Notes: generated by a model not told the origin, from the sequence alone. A DNA stretch of 64,000 nucleotides from Mesorhabditis belari (GCA_958450365.1 CAUEEP010000912.1:734501-798500), one strand, 5' to 3'; positions 31,650 through 44,100 are shown, counted from the first letter of the stretch. Numbers and translations are program-made.

Positions 31650-32300
31650 TAGCTAATAGTAATCTGTAGCTAATAGTAATTTGTAAGAAACGATCCGCTA
31701 TGTAAGATATGTAAGAACGATCCGCTAAGAAATTGTCAAGAAAATGAAAATGGGTTAGATTTTGGTTGGATTTTTTAGATTAGTTAGATTTTTTGCCACA
31801 AGTTGAACGAGTTTAATTGAATAATGAAAAATAACTTAAGATTTTTGTATTCGTAAAGCTTTTTGAAGCAAGATTAATCTTTAAAAGTCCCAAGCACTAG
31901 TAAAGTGCCAGGCACTAAATCCTTTCTTCTCCTTTCTTCAAATCTTTTCCACTTTCTTTCTCATTCCTCTTTTTTTTGCCTCTTTCCCTCACTTTCCAGT
32001 CTGCACTTTGTGCCTTTTGTGCAATCTTTTTCACAATCTTTTCTAAACACATGCTGAACCCAGCGATCTGAACATTCCACACGCGATTTCCCCGTCCCTC
32101 GATTAGTCAATCATTGATTATTTCTGGAAACGAAAAATCCTTTTTTCTCCCGTTTTTCAAACCGTAACTTATCAAATCTTGTTTTGTCAAGCTTGCTGAT
32201 TCCCCTTGTTGCTAGTTGGTAAATATCTTTTTACCTAATCTGTACTAGATCAAGCCAAATCAAACCAAACCAAACCCAACTTTTCTACTTTTGATTCGAT
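31650..32300. other. No secure gene; pyrimidine-rich stretch with palindrome AGTGCCAGGCACT
   Basis: The perfect palindrome AGTGCCAGGCACT at 31904-31916 occurs identically at 30930-30942. Both are followed by C/T-rich sequence. Bases 32040-32110 are somewhat GC-richer. No coding frame stands out. Confidence 0.3.
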
Positions 32301-32311
32301 TTTACATAGAT

Positions 32312-32820
32312 TCACCAAGGACACCGAAAAGTTGCTCTTAGAATTGGAAAGTCCATCTAGTTCGAATCGATGAGAGGTGAAATGGGAACATTTAGAAATG
32401 AGCAGAGTTAGAAAAGCGATCAAGAAACTTCATCAAGAAACTAGTGATTAGTGATCAAAATCAGGGTAAAATTTAAGATTGGATCTGATTATGAGCTTCT
32501 AAAAATACCTGCAAACCCAGCTTCACTCTTTTATTTACCCAAAAGCACGAGATTCGAAATTCTCGCACATTTTCTAGAGTGTTGATCAAGTGCCAAATCT
32601 CGTCGAGGCTTTCTAGGACCTCCTTGATCTGTTGACACAAAGAAAATGATTGGAAATTGCAGGACTGATAAAATTTAAAGCAATCCGTAAATCTTAAACG
32701 TTCCTTTTGTTCCTTAAAAGTTAAATATTTCTACCCAGCAGGTGTCGCTACCTCTTTTTTGATCTGACATTTGTTGATGTATCGAGGGGCGGATAAAATC
32801 TCGATTAGAGGTCGTTCGAA
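32312..32820 (-). CDS. Helical protein gene, at least 3 exons (3' part)
   Basis: Exon 32820(?)-32752 reads ERPLIEILSAPRYINKCQIK KE, then a GTAGCG donor. Exon 32628-32509 (after TGTCAACAG) is a clean 40-codon exon, IKEVLESLDEIWHLINTLEN and VREFRISCFWVNKRVKLGLQ, with donor GTATTT. Exon 32356-32312 (after AACTAG) could end it with MDFPILRATFRCPW and TGA. All junctions are phase 0. The middle exon is a strong amphipathic helix. The 5' end is obscured: bases 32815-32885 are a direct copy of 32358-32430, and a mariner MITE abuts at about 32888. A second frame is also open, so the reading is likely but not certain. Confidence 0.5.
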
Positions 32821-33150
32821 TCGATGAGAGGTGAAATGGGAACATTTAGAAATGAGCAGAGTTAGAAAAGCGATCAAGAAACTTTCCAGTAAGTCTTTTC
32901 GTTCTTTTTTGTACTTCCGTTGAAAAATAACAAATATTCACCAATTAATCTATCGTTTCCTCTAAATAAAAAGTGTTTTTTGCTCAATTTTCATCTTTTT
33001 AGTCAGTCTTGGGTCCATTTTCAAGCAAATTCGCGAGCGAAAACGTCTGTTTTCGTAAAAATCTTTTAAAACCTCTAGGAAGAAGTTGGCTGAATGAATC
33101 TTTCTGGAAATTTGGCTATATACTAAGCTTTTTGTGCTTCATCTTTTATC

Positions 33151-34530
33151 TATTGACACCAAGATAAGTTTCCATTAGCTAAAGTTTCTTAGCATCTTCG
33201 AGCTACTCTTTTTGACTACCCGACTTCACGCTACCACAAAAATCCAGACATAAGACATTTTAAACCCGTTTTAATGTTATTTTGCAGAAAAACAATTGGC
33301 CTTTCTAAAGAAACAAACCTTTCTTGCAAAGTGAAACAGGTCAAGCTGGCCTTCTGTAATGAAACCTAGCTCATCTAAGGCAGTTTTTCATGGAGATTCC
33401 GAATCTGCTTTCAAAATCGGCTAAGCAGCTTTCGGGCAAAAGTTATGAGCAGTTGAAGTTTCGGGCTGCCTCTATAAGTCCCTTACACTCTCCAAAGGAA
33501 GTCTGCTGATGGCGTAGTGGGTAGGGGCCTTATCTCAAAGACGGTCTTTAGGCTTGCTCGCGTTCGATCCCTCTTGCCAAAAAAGCTTTTTCTTTTCTAT
33601 TTTAACACCTTTAGTGTCTTATATTAGTTTTGTTTGACCTCTTGATTCATATTTGATCAAATTTACATTTCAAAAGACAATAATGACCAAAAACATGACT
33701 GTATAATTATTCAACAAATTTTAACAAACATGATAGAAGACAATGAAACAATGGAAACGAAAATAAAAGTCGCACTTTGGACAATGAATGAATAGTAGAT
33801 CGAGGCAATTATTTTTTTCTTATTATTATTATATTAATTATTATAAGCTTTTTGACAAGCTTTCCAACAGAAATGCCCGGATTGACAACCATTGATCTAA
33901 AATTATTTTATGAAAGATTAGATCATCCCAGGCGGACTGATGGAGGCCATTGCGGGGACTGGTGAACAGTTACAGCCTTACAGGGCATCAGGGCATCCTC
34001 CTTCTGGGCCCATTTGGCATATATGGGTAAAGCTCATCTTTTCTAGATGATTCACGACTGTGTGCGCACACAGAGAACAGAAGCCACCAAAGAAAACAGC
34101 GAGATTTTTTACAAGAGGGATCGAACCCGAGCAAGCCCAAAGGCCGTCTTTGAGATAAGGCCCCTACCGCCATCAGTAGACTTCCTTTGGAGAGTGTAAG
34201 GGACTTATAGAGGCAGCCCGAAACTTAAACTGCTCATAACTTTTGCCCGAAAGCTGCTTAGCCGATTTTGAAAGCAGATTCGGAATCTCCATGAAAAACT
34301 GCCTTAGGTGAGCTAGGTTTCATTACAGAAGACCATCTTGACCTGTTTCACTTTGCAAGAAAGATTTGTTTCTTTAGAAAGGTCAATTGTTTTTCTGCAA
34401 AATAACATTAAAACGAGTTTAAAATGTATGTCTAGATTCTTTTTGGGAGTGTGAAGTCGAGTAGTCAAAAAGGGTAGCTCGATGATGTTAAGGCACTTTA
34501 GTTAATGGAAACCTGTCCTGGTGTCAATAG
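33151..34530. repeat. 1.4-kb fold-back with 430-bp arms carrying MITE and tRNA-like sequence
   Basis: The arms 33151-33584 and 34101-34530 are inverted copies with few differences. Each holds part of the 16.99-kb mariner-type MITE, a GCAGTTTTTCATGGAGATTC block, and a tRNA-like head. The 500-base spacer contains no gene. The right tRNA-like copy lacks about six bases of the A box. Confidence 0.9.
33500..33580 (+). other. tRNA-like sequence with intact A and B boxes
   Basis: TGGCGTAGTGGGTAGG (33510-33525) is an excellent A box and GCGTTCGATCCC (33560-33571) a good B box, 40 bases apart, followed by CTTGCCAAAAAAGCTTTTT, an oligo-T terminator type end. A full cloverleaf could not be drawn. The inverted copy is at 34104-34185 (minus). 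Confidence 0.55.
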
Positions 34531-34574
34531 GTTTCATTAAAGAAGGCCATCTTGACCTGTTTCACTTCCCTAGT

Positions 34575-34716
34575 TAGGTGATTGGTGCTTTAAACTGTTA
34601 GCTGTTGCTTTAAACTGTTGCTTTAAACTGTTGCTTTAAACTGTTAGCTTTAAACTGTTAGCTTTAAATTGTTGCTTTAAACTGTTGCTTTAAACTGTTA
34701 GCTTTAAACTGTTAGC
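34575..34716. repeat. 15-bp tandem repeat GCTTTAAACTGTTA, about 9 copies
   Basis: The repeats alternate between GCTTTAAACTGTT and GCTTTAAACTGTTA. They adjoin the right end of the fold-back. Confidence 0.9.
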
Positions 34717-34739
34717 TTTAAACGGGAGTACGAAAATGA

Positions 34740-36050
34740 ACAAAAACCTTCATGAATTTCTAGATCTTTCTAGATCTTTTTATATTGAAAAGAGACAAGA
34801 TTACAGTGAATTTCTAAAGCTAACGCGTTTTAGAAAACGTATTATTTGAGAGGAATATACTCCTTTTAGAATGAGCTAGCTTGGTGACTAGACTTTAGGA
34901 TCTATCTGACTACAATTCGATCATATTCCTTTCTGCAAATCGTTACGCTACCATTTTCCTCACATTTTTCACATTATCCCTTTAATGCTTTCAAATGCCC
35001 TTCAATATTTGAAAATGGCGCGGAAATTTCCCCGATTGGACAGCGGATATTTTTGCCAATTTCTGTCCCAACAGAGACGCGCATCTGTCGTTGAAAAATG
35101 GGCAGAGAAAAGGGGAAAAAACCCCTCTGAATGTCCGTGACAGCCGATGAATTCCCATTGCATTCATTCGCTTTTTTTTTCCACGAATCCCTTTCCTTCA
35201 GATTTTGTTTTTCATAGTGTTTTTGTAGTTGGATAGACCTTTGACAAAGGCTTTCATTGGGAAAGCGAATTGAAAACTTTAGACAGAAAACTGATGCTTT
35301 TTCTGGTTTAAATTGTGATCATGCTCTTTCTAGATTATAATTTTTAACAAATTTTTAACAAATTCTTAACAAATTTTGAATTTACAACCCCAGCATTGGT
35401 TTTTTATTGTTTATTATTGTTTATTAATTTGTTTGCAAATTGTTAAACTCCATCATTTGTTAATATCTTTGTTACTTTTGATGAAATAACTTCTATGGAA
35501 TAACCTCATTCATTCAGTAACAGCAATAGTCCCATTTGGTTAACAAACTCTAAGGAAATTCCCTTAAATTTCTACAATTCCCTTAACTTATTAGAATATG
35601 ATAGTTTTTAAATTGAATATTTGAACAAAGGACTCGCAGATACCGATTTCTGGTGTTCTTTTCCTCCCGTTGACCCCCTCTTCCATCCAGGAGTTTTTAT
35701 GATTCTTCACATTTTGCCTTATCTCTTCCCTTTTCTCTAATCAATGCCAATCTAAAATAGCCAAAGGCCGATTGAGTTTTGGTTAGACTTTTCTGATTTG
35801 TTTCTTATAATTGTCTAGAGCTTTTTTGTTGCCCAATCTTGGCAAAGTTGCTTTTACTTTTTATGTAAAATCAAGACATAGCTTTTCTCTATTTTCTGTA
35901 AAGTTTTCAACCAAATCCGTCCAGCCGCTTTTTCTGAATTTTGGTTTGAACACAAAAGTCCTGAAATAAAGGATTTTGATCATATGGAGCACTCTGAATA
36001 ACTTGAAATTTATAGAAAACGGCTGGATGATGTAGCAGAGATTGATCTTT
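34740..36050. other. No secure gene; GC-richer island with small ORFs on both strands
   Basis: ATG at 35015 (+) opens 41 codons (MARKFPRLDSGYFCQFLSQQ, ending NPSECP, TGA at 35140). The minus strand of the same island is also open. Another minus ATG at 35691 gives MEEGVNGRKRTPEI before a GTATCT. These may be exon pieces or promoter DNA; none is called with confidence. Confidence 0.25.
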
Positions 36051-36054
36051 CTTT

Positions 36055-36262
36055 ACGAGCGCCGCCTCATCTACTAGCGCCGGCTTATATACAAATACCG
36101 CCCTAGCTACTAGCGCCGGCTTATATACAAACACCGCCTTATCTACTAGCGCCGGCTTATATACAAACACCGCCTTATCTACTAGCGCCGGCTTATATAC
36201 AAACACCGCCTTATCTACTAGCGCCGCCTTAGCTACTAGCGTCACCATATAAACGAGCGCCG
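36055..36262. repeat. 36-bp minisatellite, about 5 copies
   Basis: The unit CTACTAGCGCCGGCTTATAT plus ACAAACACCGCCTTAT is strongly GC-biased relative to the flanks. Because 36 is a multiple of 3, all frames stay open (KPALVDKAVFVY on minus); this is not taken as coding. Confidence 0.9.
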
Positions 36263-36796
36263 CCTTATCCTCAGAACGTTAGTGTCAGTTTCCATCAAAA
36301 AAGTTGCCAACTCGCGAATTTTGCTTACTAGCCTTTGCGCTCCCGGGAAACGCCAAAAATGAAACCTTTTCTAATTTGCCAACAACGATTTTGCAAAGGA
36401 AATATAGATCTTTCCAATGGTGCAAACCGTACTTCATTTGGTGCATTCAACATTTGTAAAAGTAGTTTTTAGTGAAAAAGTCCGGTTATCTAGTTGACAA
36501 CCCAATAATTAGTTGTCTTGGTTAAACGTAAATTTTTACCTGTTTCTTCTTTAGATTCTTTACAAGCTTAGATCTATCTTTCGTGGAAAAAGCTTGACAA
36601 TTTTTAGTTACCTATCCTACAAGCCTTTTTCAATTTCTAGCAAATTTTCAATCCGCTTTTGTTGAAAGCAAATTTAGTCACCAATTCAATTTCGGAGGGT
36701 AAAAAAGGAAAACCGTGCAATTTTCACACAAAAAAAAGCTTTTTCCTCACAGTTTTTTCGGTTGTTTACGCCAATTCCAAACGAAAAGCTCAGAAA

Positions 36797-37570
36797 TTTT
36801 CAAAATTTAGAAATAGAATTCCCAAAAAGATCAGATCAAATTTAGATTTGGTTAGATTTGGGATAGGTTATATTCGGGATGGGTTAGATTTGGGATAGTT
36901 TAGATAGGGATAGGTTGGATTCGGGATAGATTTGATTCGGGATAGGTTATATTCGGGATAGGTTGGATTCGGGATAGGTTAGATCCTCAATAGGTTATAT
37001 TCGGGATAGGTTAGGTTCGGGATAGTTTAGATTTGGGATAGTTTAGATAGGGATAGGATATATTCGGGATAGGTTAGATTCGGGATAGGTTAGATTCGGG
37101 ATAGGTTAGATCCTCAATAGGTTATATTCGGGATAGGTTAGATTCGGGATAGTTTAGATAGGGATAGGATATATTCGGGATAGCTTAGATTCGGGATAGG
37201 TTAGATTCGGGATAGGTTAGATCCTCAATAGGTTATATTCGGGATAGGTTAGGTTCGGGATAGTTTAGATTTGGGATAGTTTAGATAGGGATAGGATATA
37301 TTCGGGATAGCTTAGATTCGGGATAGCTTAGATTCGGGATAGGTTAGATTCGGGATAGGTTAGATCCTCAATAGGTTATATTCGGGATAGGTTAGATTCG
37401 CGATGGGTTAGATTCGGGATAGGTTCCCCTAGAACCCTGAAAATTTTCATCTTTTTGTAAAGTTCATGCTTCTGGCAACTTGAGTTAAATGGCTCCATAA
37501 AAAGTCGGTTTTTCTGAAAAGTTTTCAAATTTTGGAAATAGAATTCCCAAAAAGATTCAGCTCAAATTTT
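36797..37570. repeat. 16-bp minisatellite with higher-order repeats, between direct repeats
   Basis: The monomer GGGATAGGTTAGATTC fills 36835-37425. The marker GATCCTCAATAGG recurs at about 36985, 37112, 37223 and 37365, so higher-order units are about 127, 111 and 142 bp and differ by one monomer. AAATAGAATTCCCAAAAAGA lies on both sides (36813 and 37541). The array's right flank (GGTTCCCCTAGAACC and 90 bases more) recurs at 39.65 kb. Confidence 0.9.
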
Positions 37571-38040
37571 TCATACTTTTTGTAGAATTAGTCCGAAGAA
37601 AAAAAGACGATTTCCATTTTTATCTTTGCTATCAATCTTTCTTTTTGTTTTTCTTTTGAAAAGTCAACACTTTCGCTCTTTTTTCTCACAGTTTTCCTCA
37701 CAGTTTTTTTTTGAGAAGGATTTTTGAAAAGGATAACATTTCGAAAAAGCTTTTGTATCATTTTCAATGTTTTTTTTTTCATTTTTCCAGCGATTTCCAG
37801 CGATTCTTAGTTTCAAATCGTTCAAATTGGGGCTTTTTTTCGTAAAGTTGCCAGCAAGTATGAGAAATTCCATAAATTTGATTGATTGTCCGGGAGAAAT
37901 GGACGGCTCGACGGTTAGAGGGAAGATTGACATTTATTGCCCGTTCACACACCGTTTCTTATCATTGAGTAGAAGTTTTTTTTTAATTCTTTTTAATTCT
38001 TTTTAGTTGATTTTGTGCTTTTTGAAATATTGACTTGATA

Positions 38041-38093
38041 CTTTCGCTACTTTCGGTGCTACTTTCGGTGCTGCTTTCGGTGCTACTTTCGGT
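38041..38093 (+). promoter_or_regulatory. Repeated CTACTTTCGGTG unit just upstream of the ENT start
   Basis: Four copies of a 15-bp unit (GGTGCTACTTTCGGT) end 20 bases before the TTTCAG acceptor at 38108-38113, which probably receives a spliced leader eight bases before the ATG. The repeat may be promoter or outron sequence. Confidence 0.4.
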
Positions 38094-38121
38094 TTTAATT
38101 TTCGAAATTTCAGGGGTAAAA

Positions 38122-41100
38122 ATGGCGGATGTCGAGAATGATGTGAAGCGGGAGGACGTGAAACGTGAGTGAATTTTGATGACGTCTAGTCAAAATCCGG
38201 CTATAATTCATCGATTTAAACACTCAATATTTATTTTTGCTTAAGAAAACAAATGGATTTTTGAATTTTAAACCCTGTTTGCAACAGTTTTTAACAGTTT
38301 TTAACAGTTTTAGCAAAGGTTTGAGCTTTTAAAGTTTCTTGTAGAGTTCGGCAAACAAAACCAAAACCAAAACAGACCAAAACCAAAACCAAAACCAAAA
38401 CACCAAAACAAACCAAAACCCAATTTGCATATAAATTAGCATGTGAATTTAAAATTGTAAAATGCAAATTTGACTTTCACTTTTTCTCACTCCCCAAAAT
38501 CTCGCGGCCGAAAAAAGGACCAAAACACGACCTCGAAATTTCGAAACAAAAAATAGCCTATGGGATAGATTTTTGGACGCTGATTTCAAATCTGCAAACA
38601 GATTTTCGCTAGCTCCTCCCAATCACGAGATATTGGCGAGTTTTGGTTAGTTTTGGTTTTGGTTTTGGTCTGTTTTGGTTTTGGTGGTTTTGGTTTTGGT
38701 TAAGTTTTGTTTTCCGAAGTCTAGTTTCTTGAGATTACATTTGACATAAACTAGTCAAAGTCAAAGGAATTTTTGAATTTTAAACCCTGTTTGCAACAGT
38801 TTTTAACAGTTTTAGCAAAGGTTTGAGCTTTTAAAGTTTCTTGAGATTACATTTGACATAAACTAGTCAAAGTGAAAGGAATTTTTCAATTTTAAACCCT
38901 GTTTGTCGTTCAAGGTTGGCTTTTGTTTCTGAGTAGACTAGTCAAAGTTTATGTCAAATCTAATCGATCTTTGTTCTTGTAAGACTCAAAGTGCTTGATT
39001 TACATTTCAAAAACTCATAGCATAACGAATTTCAGATTTCAGCTTACTCAAAGATTTCAGAACAAGAAAGAGAAGCTTTCTTGGAGGGAGAGAATGCGCC
39101 ATCAGACAAATGGAATCTCGTCTATTGGATCGTGCTTCTCCATGGAATCGGAACGCTCATGCCCTGGAATATGTTCATCAACATTGCACCCTCGGTTAGT
39201 AGAACTGAAAAATCAAAATAAAATTCCCAAGTTGGCCAATAGCCAGACTACAGCTCCAAGGCAGATTGTAGCAATAAACATCCGAGCGAAAAGAGCAAAA
39301 AAATCGTTTTCCATTTGATTTTCATCTTCGAATGTCCATTCGATGCAGAAAAATATGCTGAAAATGAATCTAAAAGAGTTTTTGAAAGCCGTTTTGTCGT
39401 CTTGATCCATTCATAACTCATCTATATCAAAAAAATCGCAACAAAAAAGTGATAACGATTAAACTAGGGAATCTTTCAAGCATTTTGATACCAAGAACAT
39501 GCATATCGACTGGAGACGCAAAGTTGGAGATTTGCGATAGGTTAGATTCGGGATAGCTTAGATTCGGGATAGCTTAGATTCGGGATAGGTTAGATTCGGG
39601 ATAGTTTAGATAGGGATAGGTTAGATTCGCGATCGGTTAGATTCGGGATAGGTTCCCCTAGAACCTACAAAATTTTCATCTTTTTGTAAAGTTCATGCTT
39701 CTGAGTTAAATGGCTCCATAAAAAGTCGGTTTTTCTGAAAAGTCTCACTCACGTTGCTCGCTTTAAGGCGTACAGACGCTAAATCTGTATTCGGTGAAAG
39801 CCGATCGGGGCTTCGAATCCCTACCGTGGGAGAATTTCTTTTGCGCTTCTGATTCTCTGGGTGAAGAAAACTGCTTCAAATCATGAACTTTGCTGGCTCT
39901 AAAGAAATTTCAGTACCGTAAAAGCTGTAATAGTAGCCCCGGGGGCATTATTTTTCAATCAATTAATATATCAGTTTCGAATTCTTCTACACATATTTCT
40001 GTTTCTTGATGAAAATTGAGAGGTTTTTGCTGAAGTAAGCGGATCCAAGAGCTCATCGTTTTTTTTTCGACATGTGCGACAGTAACTGTAGTCCTGTAGG
40101 AATCGAGCTATCGGGCTTCAAACAGTGAATCAGTTGGTCGCCGGCATCACTTGAATCGTTGTTAAGAACACAGCTTTCGGAGGATCGACGAATGACTTCT
40201 TTCGAGATCCCAATATTGGGATTCGGGATTGAATCCCAAGCATCGGCAACCGATTTTAAGTAGATGTTCATTCCAGGGGCCTTTGGGTTTCCACCTTTTG
40301 TGCGTGCAGGTGCTTGCAGCAAAATCCAATTCAAAATCCAATTCAAAATCCAATCCAAATCCAATAAATATTCAGCCAAAAGCAGATGCAAATTTAGCGC
40401 GGGGGGGCTACTATTAGTGGGGATCACTATTTTTTCGCTGGCTCCCTGGGGGACCTACTATTGGAAGGGGGCAACTATTGCAGCTTTATCCAATTGAGCT
40501 TTATCTACTATCCAATTAAGCCCAAAAAAATCACCATTTTCAGTACTACGTTCAACACAAAATGGTCGAAATCGGAACTGGACCCAATGGCACTAATGTG
40601 CCGACGTGGTATTCCGATAACTTCATGCACTATCTCGGAATCTGCTCACAGGTTTGATTTGAGTCAACAAATAAGTCTCAGTTTTGATCTAGGTGCCAAA
40701 TCTCTTGCTGAACTTGATCAACATCTTTGTGCCGGTCAAGTAAGTGAAAATCTTCTTTACCTAGCCTCAAAATTCGATGAATTAGATGTGATGTGAGTCC
40801 AGAAACTGATGTTAGAGATGGCCTTAAGTTAAAGAATTGATGTTAGAGATGGCTATAAGTTAGATTAATCGAATTAGACAAACTTGAGAGTATCCAAACA
40901 GCCTTGTACAAGTTGATTTCAGAGGAGAGCTCACCCCGAGAATCACCATCTCGTTGGCTATCGTTGGTGGTGTTGTCGCGTTCACGGATGCCTTTGTCTA
41001 CATTGACACAAACACATGTAAGTCCAGAAAAACGGTTAATTGGTGTTAATCATGATCTTACAATGTTAGTGTTAGTTAATGGCTAAAGTAAGAAAGGATC

Positions 41101-44100
41101 TTTAATCAATGCTTTCTTCAGGGATCTCCGGCTTCTTCTGGTTGACAATGTTGTCAATCGCCGTGCTGAACGGAGCGAACGGTGTCTATCAGAATTCGAT
41201 CTACGGCTTGGCTTCGGATTTCCCCTTCAAATACACAAATGCTGTCATCATTGGAAACAATCTTTGTGGAACATTTGTGGCTATCGTTTCGATTGTGGCT
41301 GCTTATTGTGAGTTTTGGAGAACTTGGAACTTATACAATTGTAAATTCTTTCCCGGGAGCCAGGGCTGTTCCTTTTCCAAGCCAGGTCAAGTCAGGTTAA
41401 GTAAAATCCAAGCCACGGCTTTGGTTTTGACTTTCCTTGGCCTAGCATGGGTTTTGGTTTATATTAACAGCCGTACTTTAACCTTTATTGATTATAGTAC
41501 GGCCGTACTATAACCTGAATTATTATTAGTATGTAGATTATAGTATTAGTAAGCGTTAGACCTCATCTACTTTGCCAGAAAACTTCAATGCAACTTTTCG
41601 TAAAACAAGCATTACTCTAAACTTTGACTATCTAAAACTAAACTATCTAAATATCACGTGGCAGTCAACTTTGTATCTGTGACTTTCTTCTAAAAACAAC
41701 TTTCAGTGACTGACAGCAAGACCTATCAAGCATTCGGCTACTTCACCGTTTCTCTCATCACCATTGTTTGCTGCTTCTTTTCGTTCTTCAAATTGAGAAC
41801 CTTGGTAAATTTAGAAGATTTAGACTAGAAGATTTAGACTCTATTACTTAACGTAGTAACAAATCTTTCAAAACTAATTGATCTAATTGATCTTTCAAAC
41901 CTAATAGATCTAATTAATCTTTCAAAACTAATAGATCTAATTGATCTTTCAGAACTACTATAAGTTCTTCTCGGATCTCGGCAATTTGAAGCGAGCCAAG
42001 GAGGACACTGGACCTCCAACAATGGACGACTACGTGGCTACGTTCAAACAGGTTAGAGCAAGAGTTTGATGGAGATATTTGCAGTAATCTAGTGCTAAGT
42101 ATTGTTCGAATTTCTTCTTATAATTGTCTAGTACCTATAGCTTAAAGAAATGAAGAAATTGGCAAGAAAAAGTGGGGAAAATGGGGTTAAACCCTCAATC
42201 TTTTGCTTTCCGACATTTTGCTTTCCAATTGCTCTAACCACTGAGCTATCCGGTATCTTTATTTCTCAAATAAAGATACCGGATAGCTCAGTGGAAGAGA
42301 AAGAAGAAAAGACCAGGGGAAGAAGAAAGGAAGAAAGAAGCTTAAGCTTAAGTTGCACTTGTTTTGCCTTGCTTATGTTGAACTTGTTTTATCTTGCTTG
42401 TTCAAACCTCGAATTTAGCAACACTAGAATACCTAGAGCATTCTTTGTGATTTTAAAACTATCTTTTCAGGGCTGGCAACAATTCATGAACGTTTTCCTT
42501 GTCTTCTTTGTCACTCTTACAATCTTCCCGAACATCATGGTCTTCATCCGACCTTACCTCAAAGGAGGAGAATACAACTTCCTTCTTCCAGGTAAAATGT
42601 TTAGACAAGTACCAGAAAAGTTCTATATTAACTATAGTAATAAGTAATAAGTAATAGTAATAGTAATAAGTAATAAGTAATATTAACTAAGTAGATCTTC
42701 AGAATTGTATCTTCATTTTGATCTAGCATATATAAACCATTTCCCAAACTCAGAATCCCAATACATCAACTTCTGCGTTTTTCTTCTCTTCAACGTGTTC
42801 GCCTTCTTGGGAAGTTTGACCGCCAATCAAGTGCAGGTAAAAGACGCAGGCTATTTGCAAGGAAAAGCACTCAAACTGATCTTTTGACTTGAGATCAAGT
42901 CCATCTTATAAAGTCAGCCATGGAGATCTCGAATCCGTTTTTAGTTCTTGCAGAACACTTGATAGATCTCTAAATTTCGGACTCCTGAAGAAGACGTCAA
43001 ACGCTCGCTTAACAATTGCTTCGGTGGTTGAGTGAATCTGCTAGACTGTCGAACCCATTGTATTTTTGGCCCCAAGTTCGAGTTCCAAATAGATTCGGTT
43101 TGGTAATAGGTAATAGGTTCGGTAGTCTAGCAGATTATCCACTAGACCACTGAAGTAGTCATTGGGAAAGCCTGTGACAACCACCTAAAGTGAAGCACGG
43201 TCTATGATGCAATTAAGCGCTACAAGGAACTTGAAAACACGTCTGAACGACAGGGAAGAGGTTATAAAACTGTTACGCCTGAGAATGTAAACAAGATTCG
43301 ATGCAAAATCCGACAAATCCCAATTCGGTCGATCCGGAAAGATGGCCTTGAAGTTGAAAATCAGCAAGAACAGTGTCCGGAGAATGCTTCGGTGGTTGAG
43401 TGGATAATCTGCTAGACTGTCGAACTCATTGCATTTTTGTCACCAAGTTCGAGTCCCAAAACGTAATAGGTTCGGTAGTCTAGCAGTAGCAGTCTTCGGT
43501 AGCAGACTATCCACTAGACCACTGAAGCAGCCATTGGGGGAAGCCTGTGACAGCCTCATAAGAAACTCAAAATTCAAAGTGATTTTCTATGCCAAATATT
43601 CTGCGGTTGCGAAGCGTTCGGCAAAAACTAAATAAAGAATCGAGATCCCCGTGACCAACTTTATAAGATGGACTTGGTCTTTATAAGATTGGCCAAGGCC
43701 AAGGCAAAAGGCCAGCTTGACCCAGTGCCTTTCCCTAGTTAGGTTTAGTTAACTAATATTGTTAGTAGATTAGCTATGAGCCGGTATGCTAATCAAAGTT
43801 TTTAGTTCCCAAAACCAGAGGGTTTATGGGTGGCTACGTGGGCTCGTGTCCTTCTCATCCCATTCTTCATGCTCTGCAACTTCCGCCCTGAGACCCGCAC
43901 TTGGGGAGTCTGGTGAGTAAAGCTATATAAGTCAATGACTTCCTTACACTTCCTTACAAAGATCAACTACAACGTCGTTTAGGTTTGAATCCTATTACTT
44001 GTACATCGTTGGAGCCATCTTGATGTCGTTCACCTCTGGATATCTCTCCTCATTGGGCATGATGTACGCTCCACGAGTTGTCGAGAAGTCAAAGGGAAGA

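Noticed and set aside
35907..36248. 113-codon minus frame with KPALVDKAVFVY repeats
   Set aside because: A 36-bp minisatellite readout; no start, domain or splice support.
37588..38006. Open frames on both strands upstream of ENT
   Set aside because: Neither has splice support; the stretch is probably 5' flanking DNA.
38356..38705. (CCAAAA)n runs as a telomere-like repeat
   Set aside because: They are short, irregular and arranged as an inverted pair within an intronic element; the telomere repeat here is TTAGGC.
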